In this document: in pieces, positions 24,489-33,965 of the stretch
Numbering within the stretch: position 1 is the first letter of the stretch
Layout of the letters: the number at the start of each line of letters is the position of its first letter
Source: Lewinellaceae bacterium
GTDB lineage: Bacteria > Bacteroidota > Bacteroidia > Chitinophagales > Saprospiraceae
Reading direction: 5' to 3'
NCBI GenBank assembly: GCA_016716135.1
Contig: JADJWX010000015.1
Span: forward strand, 62,001-126,000
Length of the DNA: 64,000 nt
Notes under the pieces: generated by a model
The model's input: the letters and a program-made list of their open reading frames with translations, nothing else
What the model was told of the DNA's origin: nothing
The model's database searches: none
Position numbers and translations under genes: made by a program

Positions 24489-25940
24489 ATGGCTAAAAAA
24501 CAACAATCCGAAAATGAGGATATTCTGTCGCTGGCCAACAGCCTGCGTTGGGAATTGGGCGTCGACTTTCACGATACGGTCATTGAATCCATCTATGCTG
24601 ATGCTTCCCGCATTGCCCGCAAAACGGTGCGCACCGAAGGGGAAAAGCCAGCGTACAACTGGGATTTCAAGATCGACCGGATCGTGACCAGCCGCTGGCT
24701 TGGTTTTCCGATCATGTTTCTGCTTCTGGCAGTTGTGTTCTGGATCACGGTGTCGGGCGCCAATTATCCGTCGGGTTTGCTGGCAGAGCTGCTCATCGAC
24801 ACCCTGCATCCGGTATTGAAAAATGGCGCTACCGCCATCGGCATGCCCTGGTGGCTGAGCGGTGTGCTGGTCGACGGGGCCTACCTGTCGATGGCCTGGG
24901 TTATTGCGGTCATGCTGCCGCCAATGGCTATTTTTTTCCCGTTGTTTACCCTGCTCGAAGATTTCGGTTACCTGCCCCGGGTGGCGTTCAATATGGACAG
25001 TTTGTTTCGCCGGGCAGGCGCGCACGGCAAGCAGGCGCTCACCCTGAGCATGGGTTTTGGATGCAATGCTGCCGGCGTGATCGCGGCGCGGGTGATCGAC
25101 AGCCCCCGGGAGCGTCTGATCGCCATTATCACCAACAATTTTTCGCTGTGCAACGGCCGTTGGCCAACGCAGATCCTGATCGCCACCATTTTTATCGGCG
25201 GAGCGGTACCGGCACATTGGGCCGGCCTGGTTTCAGCTGGGGCGGTGGTAGGTATTGCCGTGTTGGGCATATTTTTCAGCCTGGTCGTTTCCTGGGGGTT
25301 GAGCAAGTCGGTATTGCGCGGCGAAACCTCCGCATTTAGCCTGGAACTCCCACCCTACCGGCCGCCGCGCATCCTGCAAACGTTGTACACGTCGCTGATC
25401 GACCGGACGATTTTTGTGCTTTGGCGCGCCATCGTTTTTGCTATTCCGGCCGGGATTGTGATCTGGCTGGTGGCCAATATTCACATCGGCGACCTGAGTC
25501 TGGCCGAGCATTTTATCCGCTGGGCCGACCCGTTTGCGCTCTTTTTTGGCCTGAACGGCGTGATTTTACTGGCCTACATCATCGCCATTCCGGCCAATGA
25601 AATTGTCATCCCAACGGTGCTCATGCTTACGGTACTCAGCACGGGCATGCACGAAATGGGCGAAGGCGCCGGGGTAATGTTTGAACTGGATTCGATAGCC
25701 GATACGGAAAACATCCTGCGTGCCGGGGGCTGGACGCTGCTCACCGGGCTCAACCTGATGCTGTTCAGCTTGTTGCACAACCCCTGCTCGACAACGATTT
25801 ACACGATTTACAAAGAAACCCACAGCGCGAAATGGACCCTGGTGGCTACGCTGTTACCAATTGTGCTGGGGCTGATTGTTTGTTTTTTTACGGCACAGCT
25901 TTGGCTGCTCTTTTTTTCCACCGCTGAAGCGGTGGGCTGA
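24489..25940 (+). CDS. feoB: FeoB membrane permease part (split FeoB)
   Basis: A 483-residue integral membrane protein. After a short helical N-terminus (ADASRIARKTV, equivalent to the DARYxxI linker of FeoB) come about ten membrane segments. The core gate motif reads GFGCNAAGV and later SLCNGRWP, against GFGCNVPA and SCGARLP in the well-studied type, so this is the variant subtype I recall from clostridia and other Bacteroidota. The second Gate domain includes PANEIVIPTVLML and NPCSTTIYTIYKE. It has its own ATG 15 bases after the GTPase gene. Transported ion: Fe(II) or Mn(II), not decidable here. Confidence 0.9.
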   Translation: MAKKQQSENEDILSLANSLRWELGVDFHDTVIESIYADASRIARKTVRTEGEKPAYNWDFKIDRIVTSRWLGFPIMFLLLAVVFWITVSGANYPSGLLAELLIDTLHPVLKNGATAIGMPWWLSGVLVDGAYLSMAWVIAVMLPPMAIFFPLFTLLEDFGYLPRVAFNMDSLFRRAGAHGKQALTLSMGFGCNAAGVIAARVIDSPRERLIAIITNNFSLCNGRWPTQILIATIFIGGAVPAHWAGLVSAGAVVGIAVLGIFFSLVVSWGLSKSVLRGETSAFSLELPPYRPPRILQTLYTSLIDRTIFVLWRAIVFAIPAGIVIWLVANIHIGDLSLAEHFIRWADPFALFFGLNGVILLAYIIAIPANEIVIPTVLMLTVLSTGMHEMGEGAGVMFELDSIADTENILRAGGWTLLTGLNLMLFSLLHNPCSTTIYTIYKETHSAKWTLVATLLPIVLGLIVCFFTAQLWLLFFSTAEAVG

Positions 25941-25975
25941 GAAATTTAATTCCGGTAACCATATACCTTATTCAA

Positions 25976-26683
25976 ATGAAACGCCCATTCCTTGCCGCCT
26001 CGTTGCTGATGTTGCTCGCCATTTTGCCCATGCGCATGATGCGCCAAAGTGTAGCGGATGCCGGCTTTCAACCCGCACCGTTCAGCTCCCCGTTGCTGCA
26101 TGCCGAGTTTCACACTTCGGCGGATGATGTGTTGGCATTGTATGGCGCCGGGGACAATGATGTCCGACAGGAGCGTACCTATGCTATGCGCCAGGCACAC
26201 CGACACGACAATCTCTTTTTGTGTATTTACGGGCTTTTCCTCGCCATGTTTGCGGTTGGCGGTTTCCGGCTCACGCGCAAAAAATATTTTTTATGGCTGA
26301 TCCTGCTGGCTGTCGTGGCTGCTTGCGCCGATTTTTTAGAGAACTACACCATTGTTCAAATCACCTATGAACTTGATAACAAAGCCACCAACTTTTCACC
26401 GTATCTCGGACGGCTGGCAACATACACCTGGCTCAAATGGCTGAGCCTGGCCGCCTATTTTGGGATGCTGGTACGTTTTTTCAATGGGGTCACCGAATGG
26501 GGCAATATCCGGAGTTGGGCAGGCAAACTATTGGCCTGGGGATGCACGCTCACCGCAATCATGGCACTGCTTGCTTTCGGACTGCGGACTGCCCGTTGGG
26601 AAAACTGGATGGCTCAGGCGATTATCGCGCTTTTTGCGGGCTTGTTTTTGTTTGGTTTGTTTTTCCGAAAAAAAACGGCGTAG
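25976..26683 (+). CDS. Hypothetical membrane protein
   Basis: A 235-residue protein with about five hydrophobic segments: one near the N-terminus (AASLLMLLAILP), a soluble loop of about 60 residues, then four helices (LFLCIYGLFLAMFAV, FLWLILLAVVAACADFL, WLSLAAYFGMLVRF, and a C-terminal pair). It resembles no family I can name. It begins 35 bases after the FeoB permease stop and may be the last gene of that operon, in which case an accessory role in metal uptake is possible but unproven. Confidence 0.6.
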   Translation: MKRPFLAASLLMLLAILPMRMMRQSVADAGFQPAPFSSPLLHAEFHTSADDVLALYGAGDNDVRQERTYAMRQAHRHDNLFLCIYGLFLAMFAVGGFRLTRKKYFLWLILLAVVAACADFLENYTIVQITYELDNKATNFSPYLGRLATYTWLKWLSLAAYFGMLVRFFNGVTEWGNIRSWAGKLLAWGCTLTAIMALLAFGLRTARWENWMAQAIIALFAGLFLFGLFFRKKTA

Positions 26684-26722
26684 CGGTAACATGAATCATG
26701 CGAATCAGGAACACCGGTAGAT

Positions 26723-27115
26723 TCACCGGGCCGGTTCTATCAAATCCCACAAATTCCCGTACAAATCGGCAAAAACAGCCACCGTACCCCAGGCTTCCTC
26801 CACGGGTTCGCGCACGATGGTCACGCCCTGATTCTGCAGATTGCGGTAGTCGCGCCAAAAGTCGTCGGTGTGCAGGAAAAGAAAAACGCGGCCCCCGGTT
26901 TGGTTGCCGACTCGGCTGTGCTGCTCGTCGTTGGCGGCCTGCGCCAGCAGGAGTTTGCAGCCGTCGGAGCCGGGCGGCGCCACCAATACCCAGCGTTTGG
27001 TGTCGCTTAGCCGGGTATCTTCCACCAGCCGGAAATTCAGTTTTTTAGTATAAAAAGCAATTGCTTCGTCGTAGTCGCGCACGACGAGCGCCAGTTGAAC
27101 GAGTTGTTGTGGCAT
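26723..27115 (-). CDS. VOC/glyoxalase-like protein
   Basis: A 130-residue vicinal-oxygen-chelate fold protein with the two beta-alpha-beta-beta-beta modules: MPQQLVQLALVVRDYDEAI then FYTKKLNF at the start, and a C-terminal FADLYGNLWDLIEP with the conserved D.dGN..el pattern and final metal glutamate. The ATG at 27115 gives the standard VOC beginning. It follows the secreted hydrolase gene by 14 bases on the same strand, so they may share a transcript although their locations differ (cytoplasm and outside). Activity may be dioxygenase, glyoxalase or antibiotic resistance; not decidable. Confidence 0.88.
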   Translation of the reverse strand: MPQQLVQLALVVRDYDEAIAFYTKKLNFRLVEDTRLSDTKRWVLVAPPGSDGCKLLLAQAANDEQHSRVGNQTGGRVFLFLHTDDFWRDYRNLQNQGVTIVREPVEEAWGTVAVFADLYGNLWDLIEPAR

Positions 27116-27129
27116 AGGGAAGTACGTGT

Positions 27130-29028
27130 TCAATGTTTAACCAACTTTTTCATTACCGTCCGGCCGGCGGAAAAAAACTGTACAAGATAAACCCCGTTCT
27201 GCAGTCCGGAAACATTGATACGTCCGCCGGGCAGTTTACCTGCGTGTATTCGTTTGCCGGTGAGGTCGAAAATTTCGTACCGATCCAACGGCAAGGTGCT
27301 TTCAACCGTCACAAATCCGCTGGCCGGGTTTGGGAAAAGGGAGACCGCTGTGGCCGGCAGCAAGTCGCGCGTCGCCGACAGTTGATTGTTCCCCGGCAGC
27401 AGGAGTTTGCTGGGGTATTGTGCGCTGTGGTGGACCTGGATTTGAGCGATGTTGGTATCGCCGGGGGCGTACATGGTGCCGCCGTTTTGCAAATTGACAT
27501 CCCAACGCGTCGAGCTGTTCCCGCTGACATACACGTTCAGGGTATGGCCTGCTTTCCAGGTATAGTTGATAAAAGGCAATTCCACTTCAACCATGTACAC
27601 CTGGCCGGGGCTCATGAAAGCTTCGGCGGCCTGCGTGTATCCGTTGCGGAAGCGCATGCGGTGGATGCCGTCGTTGATCAGCATGTTGCGCCCGTCGGGG
27701 TAGCCGTCGACAAGGCGGATGGCAATATCGGCGTCCGGCTGGTCGGCCTGTACGTACAACTGCGCCCGCACCCGGCCCGAAACAGCGATGTCGGCCGGCA
27801 AAACTGCCGTGGAAAAAGGCAATACATCCGCACGGCTTTCCAAACTCGTTTGGTCGAAGGGGCCTTGCTGGAGGCCCAGGCTGAGGGTATGCCCGCCGAT
27901 GGTAGGCGACGGGTTTTTCGGGTCGCAGCTGAAACTTGTGCTCCCGCCTCCCGGTTGGGTGGAAATTGCCGCATTGCCGTTCAAAAACAACGTGTCGGTG
28001 TTGGCAATTTCGATGGACGCGGCATTGCTCGTGTTCCAGCTGTTTTTCCCCAGTTCGTAATAGGTGATCTTCGGCGTGTTTTCCCAACCATTCGCAGTGC
28101 CGAGGAGGTAAAAGTTGAAAAAATCGAGCGCCATCTGGTTGTTCACAAAAGCTGCGTCGGCATAGATCAACTGGCCTTGATTGGGTGAGCCTACGAATGC
28201 CAGACCCGTACCGCCGTGTACCCAGGGGCCCACGAGCAGCCATTGTTTGTCGCGCACGGCAAGGGCAGCTTCGTTGCGTGTGGCGGTATACCAGTCCATC
28301 ATTTTATCGATGTTGTGATCGTACCAGCCGCCGATTTGCAAGGTCGGGATTTGGATGTCCTGCGGGTACCAGCTGGAGTTTTCGGCAATTTGCCAGATCA
28401 GGTTGTAATACGGGTTGGCTAGAATCAGGGGCGACAGGCCGTAGCCCAGCAGGTCCAGCGACTGCAAGCGCGATTTTTCCAAAACGCCGCCGTAAAAATA
28501 ACTGTCGTACGACTGCTGCGGATGCGCCACTAGCGGGACCGCGCAGGTATGGTTGGGATGTTTTTCTTTGGCCGTTTGGTACTGGATGCTTCCCAGCGCC
28601 GAGGGGCCCCAGGTACCCACTTTGCCATTGGCCCAGGCTTGTACTTTGATCCATTCGAGCACATCATAGCCGTCCTGGCCGCGGTTGGCTTGTGCAGTGG
28701 CTGCCGCTGCCGAACCGTAAAACCCGCGCCAGTCGACCACCACCCAGCTGTAAGGGCTGGATTGCAGGTTTTGTCCGAAGCCGAGCGGAAGCCCGTTCCG
28801 GAAGGTGTTTTTATTGTAAGGCGTCTGGATCAGGATGGTTGGGCATCCGGTGCAGGCATCCGGCACGTACACATCGGCTGCGAGGGTTTTGCCGTCGCGC
28901 ATGGGGATGTCGACGATGTAGGTTGGCGTGAGCTGGGCCTGGAGTGCCGTTGTTAATCCAAAAAAAAAGGCCAGGTACAACAGCGGCTGCCTGCCGGTAC
29001 GGGAATTGTTTGGTACAGTTCGATTCAT
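27130..29028 (-). CDS. Secreted CocE/NonD-type hydrolase with T9SS sorting domain
   Basis: A 632-residue exported alpha/beta hydrolase of the X-prolyl dipeptidyl-peptidase (S15)/CocE group. The start at 29028 (MNRTVPNNSRTGRQPLLYLA) gives a signal sequence. Domain order: alpha/beta hydrolase (about 30-330; DVYVPDACTGCPTILIQTPY, nucleophile region GTWGPSALGS), jelly-roll C-terminal domain (about 350-540; INYTWKAGHTLNVYVSGNSS), and T9SS type A sorting domain (from about 560; FPNPASGFVTVEST, end VMKKLVKH). It should cleave ester or peptide bonds outside the cell. Confidence 0.88.
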   Translation of the reverse strand: MNRTVPNNSRTGRQPLLYLAFFFGLTTALQAQLTPTYIVDIPMRDGKTLAADVYVPDACTGCPTILIQTPYNKNTFRNGLPLGFGQNLQSSPYSWVVVDWRGFYGSAAAATAQANRGQDGYDVLEWIKVQAWANGKVGTWGPSALGSIQYQTAKEKHPNHTCAVPLVAHPQQSYDSYFYGGVLEKSRLQSLDLLGYGLSPLILANPYYNLIWQIAENSSWYPQDIQIPTLQIGGWYDHNIDKMMDWYTATRNEAALAVRDKQWLLVGPWVHGGTGLAFVGSPNQGQLIYADAAFVNNQMALDFFNFYLLGTANGWENTPKITYYELGKNSWNTSNAASIEIANTDTLFLNGNAAISTQPGGGSTSFSCDPKNPSPTIGGHTLSLGLQQGPFDQTSLESRADVLPFSTAVLPADIAVSGRVRAQLYVQADQPDADIAIRLVDGYPDGRNMLINDGIHRMRFRNGYTQAAEAFMSPGQVYMVEVELPFINYTWKAGHTLNVYVSGNSSTRWDVNLQNGGTMYAPGDTNIAQIQVHHSAQYPSKLLLPGNNQLSATRDLLPATAVSLFPNPASGFVTVESTLPLDRYEIFDLTGKRIHAGKLPGGRINVSGLQNGVYLVQFFSAGRTVMKKLVKH

Positions 29029-29105
29029 ATTTTTTGAAATCAGTTTTGGTGGGAAAAGCGGCTTTTTTGACCGGTACAGGGAATCGCGGTTTAATGCCCG
29101 AAAAG

Positions 29106-30308
29106 TTAAACAACCCTTTCGGCGTGGGGTTCCCGGTTTCGCCTGCCGGCAAACATAGCCCACAAGCCAAGGGCAGGCCCCGGCGCCAAAATCAGGTAGA
29201 TGTACCGTGGATTTATCATTTCATACGAAAGATTGAGCAGCTGAATACTGATAATCGTGATCGAAAAACCGATACAGTTGACAATGGTGAGTGCCGTGCC
29301 TTTCGATTCGGCCGGGGCATTGTGCGCCACCAGGCTCGAAAACAAAGGCGAATCGGCAATGACCACCATCCCCCAAAAAAGGAGAAAACCGGTAAACACG
29401 AAGCCTGAATTTGTAAAAAACAACAGCGGCGAAACCAGGCAGCACAAACCGGATAAAAACAGGGCCATGCCGGCCGTGCGTTTGGCGCCCAGCCGTTCCG
29501 AAATATAGCCGCCCGCAACACAGGCAAGCCCGCCACTTCCGATGATCAGAAAAGACAACAGCGGGACGTTCAGCCCGGCCTGCGGATGATACAGGTTGTA
29601 ACTGTTCAACAAAACCGGTACAAAAGCCCAGAAAGCATACAATTCCCACATGTGGCCGAAATACCCGAAGGCCGCCGAGCGGAAGTTGGCGTTTCTGAAT
29701 ACGCGGAACAAGGCCCCGAAGTCGGGCTTCTGACCCGGCTTCCGGTGCGGGCCGTCGGGCACCAGCAGGGCGATTATCAATCCACCGGAAACAGCCAGTC
29801 CGGAAGTCAGCAGCAGCACAAAACGCCAGGGCAGGTCGCCGGAAAATCCTTTCAGCAAGTGCGGAAAAGCAGTGCCCAGCACCAGCGCACCAACCAGGAA
29901 GCCCAGCGATTTGCCCAGGCCTTTTTGGTAATAATCGGCGGCGATTTTCATGCCCACAGGGTAAATGCCGGCGAGGAAAAAGCCGGTCAGAAAGCGAAAA
30001 AACAACAAACTCGGCAGCGTTTGGCCTTCCAGCGTAACCCCGAGGTTGAACAGCGCCCCGGCCAATGCACTGGCCAGGAACACCCGCGAAGGCGAAAACC
30101 GGTCGGCGATGGTCAGCACCGCATACACGAGGGTACCTGTGATAAACCCAAACTGCACCGCCGAAGTGATATGACCCAGGGCGCCGCGGTCCAGGCCGAA
30201 GTCGCGCACCAGATCGGGCAACACGGCATTGCCGGCAAACCACAACGCCGTGCAGCAAAACTGGGCCAGCACGATGACCGGCAAGATCCAGCGGGGCGGT
30301 GTTATCAT
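29106..30308 (-). CDS. MFS transporter
   Basis: A 400-residue major facilitator superfamily protein with about 12 hydrophobic segments in two halves. It begins MITPPRWILPVIVLAQF and has a DRFSPSRVFL loop between helices 2 and 3, the position of the MFS signature. The long internal loop (PDGPHRKPGQKPDF) lies between the halves. The pattern resembles cyanate/nitrate-type or sugar-type permeases, but the substrate is not readable. Its stop is 78 bases before the start of the secreted hydrolase gene on the same strand, so it could be the first gene of that transcript. Confidence 0.88.
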   Translation of the reverse strand: MITPPRWILPVIVLAQFCCTALWFAGNAVLPDLVRDFGLDRGALGHITSAVQFGFITGTLVYAVLTIADRFSPSRVFLASALAGALFNLGVTLEGQTLPSLLFFRFLTGFFLAGIYPVGMKIAADYYQKGLGKSLGFLVGALVLGTAFPHLLKGFSGDLPWRFVLLLTSGLAVSGGLIIALLVPDGPHRKPGQKPDFGALFRVFRNANFRSAAFGYFGHMWELYAFWAFVPVLLNSYNLYHPQAGLNVPLLSFLIIGSGGLACVAGGYISERLGAKRTAGMALFLSGLCCLVSPLLFFTNSGFVFTGFLLFWGMVVIADSPLFSSLVAHNAPAESKGTALTIVNCIGFSITIISIQLLNLSYEMINPRYIYLILAPGPALGLWAMFAGRRNREPHAERVV

Positions 30309-30399
30309 ACGTGTGGTGGATTTGACTGAAAGTAATGCCGGGTCTGTAAAAAAACGGCCGTGCCCCGGTGTCCCAAGACGCAGTCAAATGTACACAAAA

Positions 30400-30449
30400 A
30401 CACCTATCCAATAAGCCAGGCGGTTTGCGCAGGCATTTCGGATAGGTGT
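30400..30449. terminator. Inverted repeat ACACCTATCC...GGATAGGTGT
   Basis: Ten-base perfect arms 30 bases apart, in the gap between the NTF2-like gene and the MFS gene on the minus strand. CCCGGTG and CACCGGG outside them may lengthen the stem. Possible terminator of the upstream gene. Confidence 0.5.
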
Positions 30450-30504
30450 GCACCGGGAATTAATGGGTGGGCGCTTGCAGGACTGCCTGCCCACTTTTGG
30501 TTGG

Positions 30505-31008
30505 CTAATTTTGGGCCGGGCGCATTTTGTTGAAAATATACCGGGCGATTTTCCAGGCACCATTTTCTTTTTTCAGGACAAATAATTCTCTGTTTTCCTC
30601 CGGTATCGAGATGCCTGCTGCCAAAATATCGGTGGTTCCTTTTGATATGGTGCGGGCAAAAGCTACCCCCTCGTAAATTTCCAGCTCGTCGATCGTGAAT
30701 TCAATATTCAACCGAATCTGGCTAAATACATAGTCATAAGCTTTTTCAACGGCTGCTTTCCCAATGCTGGTGGGCGCCTCGGACGGCATAAAAACACCAT
30801 CGGTGGCATACAATTCCAACACGGCTTTAGTATCGGAGGCGTTGAGTGCCCGCTCATACGTTTTCAAAAGCGTTCGCAGGGCCTGATCTTCTTGATTTTG
30901 GTGGTGCATGCTTGTGTCATTTTTAGTGAAAAAAAGAGTTGAGTTTTGTTGGGCAGTACTAACACCGGCTAGTAACAACACAACTACACTTAAAAAAATG
31001 AATTTCAT
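30505..31008 (-). CDS. Exported NTF2-like (SgcJ/EcaC-type) protein
   Basis: A 167-residue protein. The ATG at 31008 (MKFIFLSVVVLLLAGVSTAQ) gives a signal peptide. The mature part is an NTF2-like cone fold: LLKTYERALNASDTKAVLEL, then YATDGVFMPSEAPT and the end ENGAWKIARYIFN, matching the SgcJ/EcaC group. Such domains can be ligand-binding or enzymatic; no catalytic residues are assigned. A Crp-type regulator is encoded upstream on the same strand after about 100 bases. Confidence 0.85.
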   Translation of the reverse strand: MKFIFLSVVVLLLAGVSTAQQNSTLFFTKNDTSMHHQNQEDQALRTLLKTYERALNASDTKAVLELYATDGVFMPSEAPTSIGKAAVEKAYDYVFSQIRLNIEFTIDELEIYEGVAFARTISKGTTDILAAGISIPEENRELFVLKKENGAWKIARYIFNKMRPAQN

Positions 31009-31116
31009 CGGTTTCGTTTTTTCGTTAATCGATGACACAAAGTTGGGGGCAGGGCCTACCGGTAGCCAATAAGGTAAATTAAGAAAAAATCTTGTAAAAG
31101 GTTAAGTATTTTGAAA

Positions 31117-31695
31117 TTAACCGGATTTAAGCTGTTGCCGGATTTTGCTTAAAAATTCCGGCGTAACGCCTATAAAGGCCGCAATTTGCACCTGTGAAAT
31201 CCTGTTGGCGAGCGCAGGGTACTCCTGTAAAAATGAGCGGTAGCGCGCTTCGGCGCTCGAACTGATGTTTTGTAAAACCCGTTCCTGCATTTTTACGAAG
31301 GCATTTTCAACCAGCACCCTGAAATAGCGATCAAATTTTGGAAACTGGATATACAGCTGGATCAAATCGGCCTGTTGGATCTGCAATACTTCAGACGGCT
31401 CTAAGGCATCGATAAAAAGTTTGCTGGGCAATTGCCGGTGGAAACTGCTGATATCGGTTATCCAACCATCTTCCTGGGCAAATTGCAGGATATGTTCGGT
31501 GCCCTTCACATCCACCTGGTACATCCGCAGGCAACCCTTTAAGACAAAGTTATAGCACCTGCAGATGTCGCCTTCCTGCAACAAATATTGCCTCCGGCGC
31601 AGTTTTTTGAGGCGTACTTTTTCGGATAATGCATCAATTTCTGCCGCTGCAAGCGAACAGATCGGTTCAATATGGGCGATCAGTTTTTCCAGCAT
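31117..31695 (-). CDS. Crp/Fnr-family regulator
   Basis: A 192-residue regulator. The cyclic-nucleotide-binding-like beta roll (about residues 10-120) begins with KLRRRQYLLQEGDICRCYNF, but lacks the strict phosphate-binding RxE motif of true cAMP receptors. The C-terminal helix-turn-helix is QVQIAAFIGVTPEFLSKIRQ. This small Crp type is common in Bacteroidota. It lies at the end of the SDR/glutamine synthetase/permease gene row with a 73-base gap, and before the NTF2-like gene; it may regulate either. The effector is unknown. Confidence 0.9.
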   Translation of the reverse strand: MLEKLIAHIEPICSLAAAEIDALSEKVRLKKLRRRQYLLQEGDICRCYNFVLKGCLRMYQVDVKGTEHILQFAQEDGWITDISSFHRQLPSKLFIDALEPSEVLQIQQADLIQLYIQFPKFDRYFRVLVENAFVKMQERVLQNISSSAEARYRSFLQEYPALANRISQVQIAAFIGVTPEFLSKIRQQLKSG

Positions 31696-31768
31696 GGCTC
31701 CCGGCTATGTGTTTGCGTTATGTTGATTTTCTGAAAAGGCTTACATCCGGTCCCGGTATTTTGAAACC

Positions 31769-32542
31769 CTACTCCGGCGTCACGTAAGCCGCCGTAATCC
31801 CCCCATCCACCAAGAACTCGGTGCCGGTCACATACGACGATTCGTCGGAGGCGAGGTACAGCGCGGCTTGCGCCATTTCTTTGGCTTCGCCAAAACGGCC
31901 CATCGGGATATGCACCAAACGGCGTTGTTTTTTGGCTTCGGTGTCGAGGAATTTCATCAGCAGTTCGGTGCGCAGCGGGCCGGGGCACAACGCGTTCACC
32001 CGGATGTTTTCGCGGGCGTGAATGATGGCCAATTCCCGGCTGAGTGCCAGCACGGCGCCTTTGCTGGCGGTGTAGGCCAGTTGGGGTGTGGCAGCGCCCA
32101 GATGCGCCACAAACGACGCCGTGTTGATGATGGAACCGCCGCCGGCATGCCGGAGGGCCGGAATGCCGTATTTGCACCCGAAAAAAACGCCTTTCACGTT
32201 GATGCCCATGGTCAGGTCCCAGATGGCCTCCTCCGTTGAAACGGCGTCGCCGTCGTCGTTATGCATAATGCCGGCATTGTTGAACAGGATGTGCAGGGCG
32301 CCGTAGGTTTTTTCAGCCACGGCGATCATGTTGGCGCAGGCTTCGGCTTTCGACACGTCGGCGTGCACGTAGCAGGCTTCGCCGCCCTGTTCCCGGATGT
32401 GGTCGACGGTTTCATTCCCGCGGGCATCGTCCACATCGACGACGACGACGCGGGCGCCCTCGCGGGCAAACAGGATGGCCGTTTCCCGGCCGATTCCGCT
32501 GCTGCCCCCGGTGATTAGGGCGGTTTTGTTTTTTAAACGCAT
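31769..32542 (-). CDS. Short-chain dehydrogenase/reductase
   Basis: A 257-residue classical SDR starting at 32542 (MRLKNKTALITGGSSGIG). The cofactor motif TGGSSGIG, an Asp-rich second-strand end (VVVVDVDDARG) that favours NAD(H), NNAGIMHNDDG, catalytic serine in NTASFV, YTASKG for the Tyr-Lys pair, and the common C-terminal SSYVTGTEFLVDGG are all visible. It follows a glutamine synthetase-like gene by 52 bases on the same strand and may oxidise an intermediate of the same amine or amino-alcohol pathway. Confidence 0.93.
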   Translation of the reverse strand: MRLKNKTALITGGSSGIGRETAILFAREGARVVVVDVDDARGNETVDHIREQGGEACYVHADVSKAEACANMIAVAEKTYGALHILFNNAGIMHNDDGDAVSTEEAIWDLTMGINVKGVFFGCKYGIPALRHAGGGSIINTASFVAHLGAATPQLAYTASKGAVLALSRELAIIHARENIRVNALCPGPLRTELLMKFLDTEAKKQRRLVHIPMGRFGEAKEMAQAALYLASDESSYVTGTEFLVDGGITAAYVTPE

Positions 32543-32594
32543 GGTTTGGTGTGTTTTATAGGTTGAGTTTCTCGCCAACTAACAGTCAGCGTTA

Positions 32595-33965
32595 CTAGAT
32601 CCGTTCGAAATACCGCCGGCGTTCCCAGTCGGTTACCGCAAGTTTGTACGCTTCGTTTTCTTTTTTGAAAAAATGCGCGTAGTGCGCCACGACATTTTTG
32701 CCGAAGGCATTTTTACAAAAATCGCTCGCCTCGAAAGGGCCTATCGCCTCTTCCAAACTGTACGGCACCCGCGGGAGATGTTTGGCGGCGTAAATATCGC
32801 CGACGAAACATTCGGGCGGCTCAATTTTGTTTTTCACCCCGTCCAACCCCGAGGCCAGCGCTGCGGCAAAAGCGAGGTACGGGTTGCAGTCGGCGCCGGG
32901 AATGCGGCATTCGATGCGCAGGCTTTCGCCCTTCCCGACCACCCGGAAACCGGCGGTGCGGTTGTCGTAGCTCCAGGCCAGGCGGGTGGGCGCCCAGGAG
33001 GCATCGACGAAACGCTTGTACGAATTGACCGTCGGGGCGTAAAACGGCATCACATCCGGCACATGGGCAATCCAGCCGCCGAGAAACCAGCGGAAAACAT
33101 CGGAGCCCTGCACCGGCCCGAACGCCTTGTCTCCGGCGAAGGCATTTTTTCCGTTTTGCCACAAGCTCAGGTGCAGGTGGCAGCTGGAGCCCGCGCGGTC
33201 GGCAGCAAATTTGGCCATGAACGTTACCGAGATTTCCATCGAGTCGGCCAGTTCCTTCAGGCATTGTTTGAACAGCACGTGGCGGTCGGCCATGTCGAGG
33301 GTTTCGGCGTAGCGTACATTGAGTTCGTGCTGGCCCAGGCCCCATTCGCCCTTGGAGTTTTCCACCGGAATACCGGAATTGCGCAGGTGGCGCCGGGCAG
33401 CCGCAGTGAAAAATTCCGTGCGCGTGCCTTGCAAAATATGGTAGTCCTCCAGGTACCAACCCACCGGCTGAAGGTCGTGGTAATGCTGCGCGAATGCCTC
33501 GCGGTAGCTGTTTTCAAAAACATAATATTCCAGCTCGGATGCGGCCATACTGCTGAAGCCCATTGCGTTGACCTGTTCGAGCTGCCGGCGCAGGATGGAG
33601 CGCGGCGCTTCGGCCACGGGGGTGTGCGTTTTGTCGTCGACGAGGTCGCAGAGCACCACGGCGGTTTTTTCCAGCCAGTCGGCTATGCGCAGGGTGTTCA
33701 GGTCGGGCACGAGGTGGAAGTCGCCGTAGCCCAGTTCCCAGTTGGCAAAAGTATAGCCGGGCACAGGTTCCATTTCCATGTCGGTGGTCAGGAGATAATC
33801 GCAGCCGTGGGTGCCGGCTGTGGTGGCTTGTTCGGCAAAAAATTCGGCATCGAAGCGCTTGCCTACGAGTCGGCCGTAGTGGTCGGTGAAGGCGAGGATG
33901 ACGGTTTCGATCGTTTCGTGGGCGATGTTTTCCTGAAGTTCCTGAAGCGTAAGTAAGCCTTTCAT
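32595..33965 (-). CDS. Glutamine synthetase-like enzyme (gamma-glutamyl-amine synthetase type)
   Basis: A 456-residue member of the glutamine synthetase superfamily; the ATG at 33965 (MKGLLTLQELQENIAHETI) is the family-like start. Typical segments: FTDHYGRLVGKRF, AASELEYYVFEN (metal glutamates), GLGQHELNVRYA, GSSCHLHLSLW in place of GNGMHVHQS, and NSYKRF with the ATP-site arginine. It lacks the adenylylation loop of standard GlnA and is nearer to PuuA/GlnA4-like ligases that join glutamate to amines. An APC permease upstream and an SDR downstream support a role in amine use rather than ammonium assimilation. Confidence 0.85.
   Translation of the reverse strand: MKGLLTLQELQENIAHETIETVILAFTDHYGRLVGKRFDAEFFAEQATTAGTHGCDYLLTTDMEMEPVPGYTFANWELGYGDFHLVPDLNTLRIADWLEKTAVVLCDLVDDKTHTPVAEAPRSILRRQLEQVNAMGFSSMAASELEYYVFENSYREAFAQHYHDLQPVGWYLEDYHILQGTRTEFFTAAARRHLRNSGIPVENSKGEWGLGQHELNVRYAETLDMADRHVLFKQCLKELADSMEISVTFMAKFAADRAGSSCHLHLSLWQNGKNAFAGDKAFGPVQGSDVFRWFLGGWIAHVPDVMPFYAPTVNSYKRFVDASWAPTRLAWSYDNRTAGFRVVGKGESLRIECRIPGADCNPYLAFAAALASGLDGVKNKIEPPECFVGDIYAAKHLPRVPYSLEEAIGPFEASDFCKNAFGKNVVAHYAHFFKKENEAYKLAVTDWERRRYFERI

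Noticed and set aside
23655..25217. A 520-codon minus-strand frame opposite the feoB genes
   Set aside because: Shadow of the FeoB coding strand; the translation has no domain signature.
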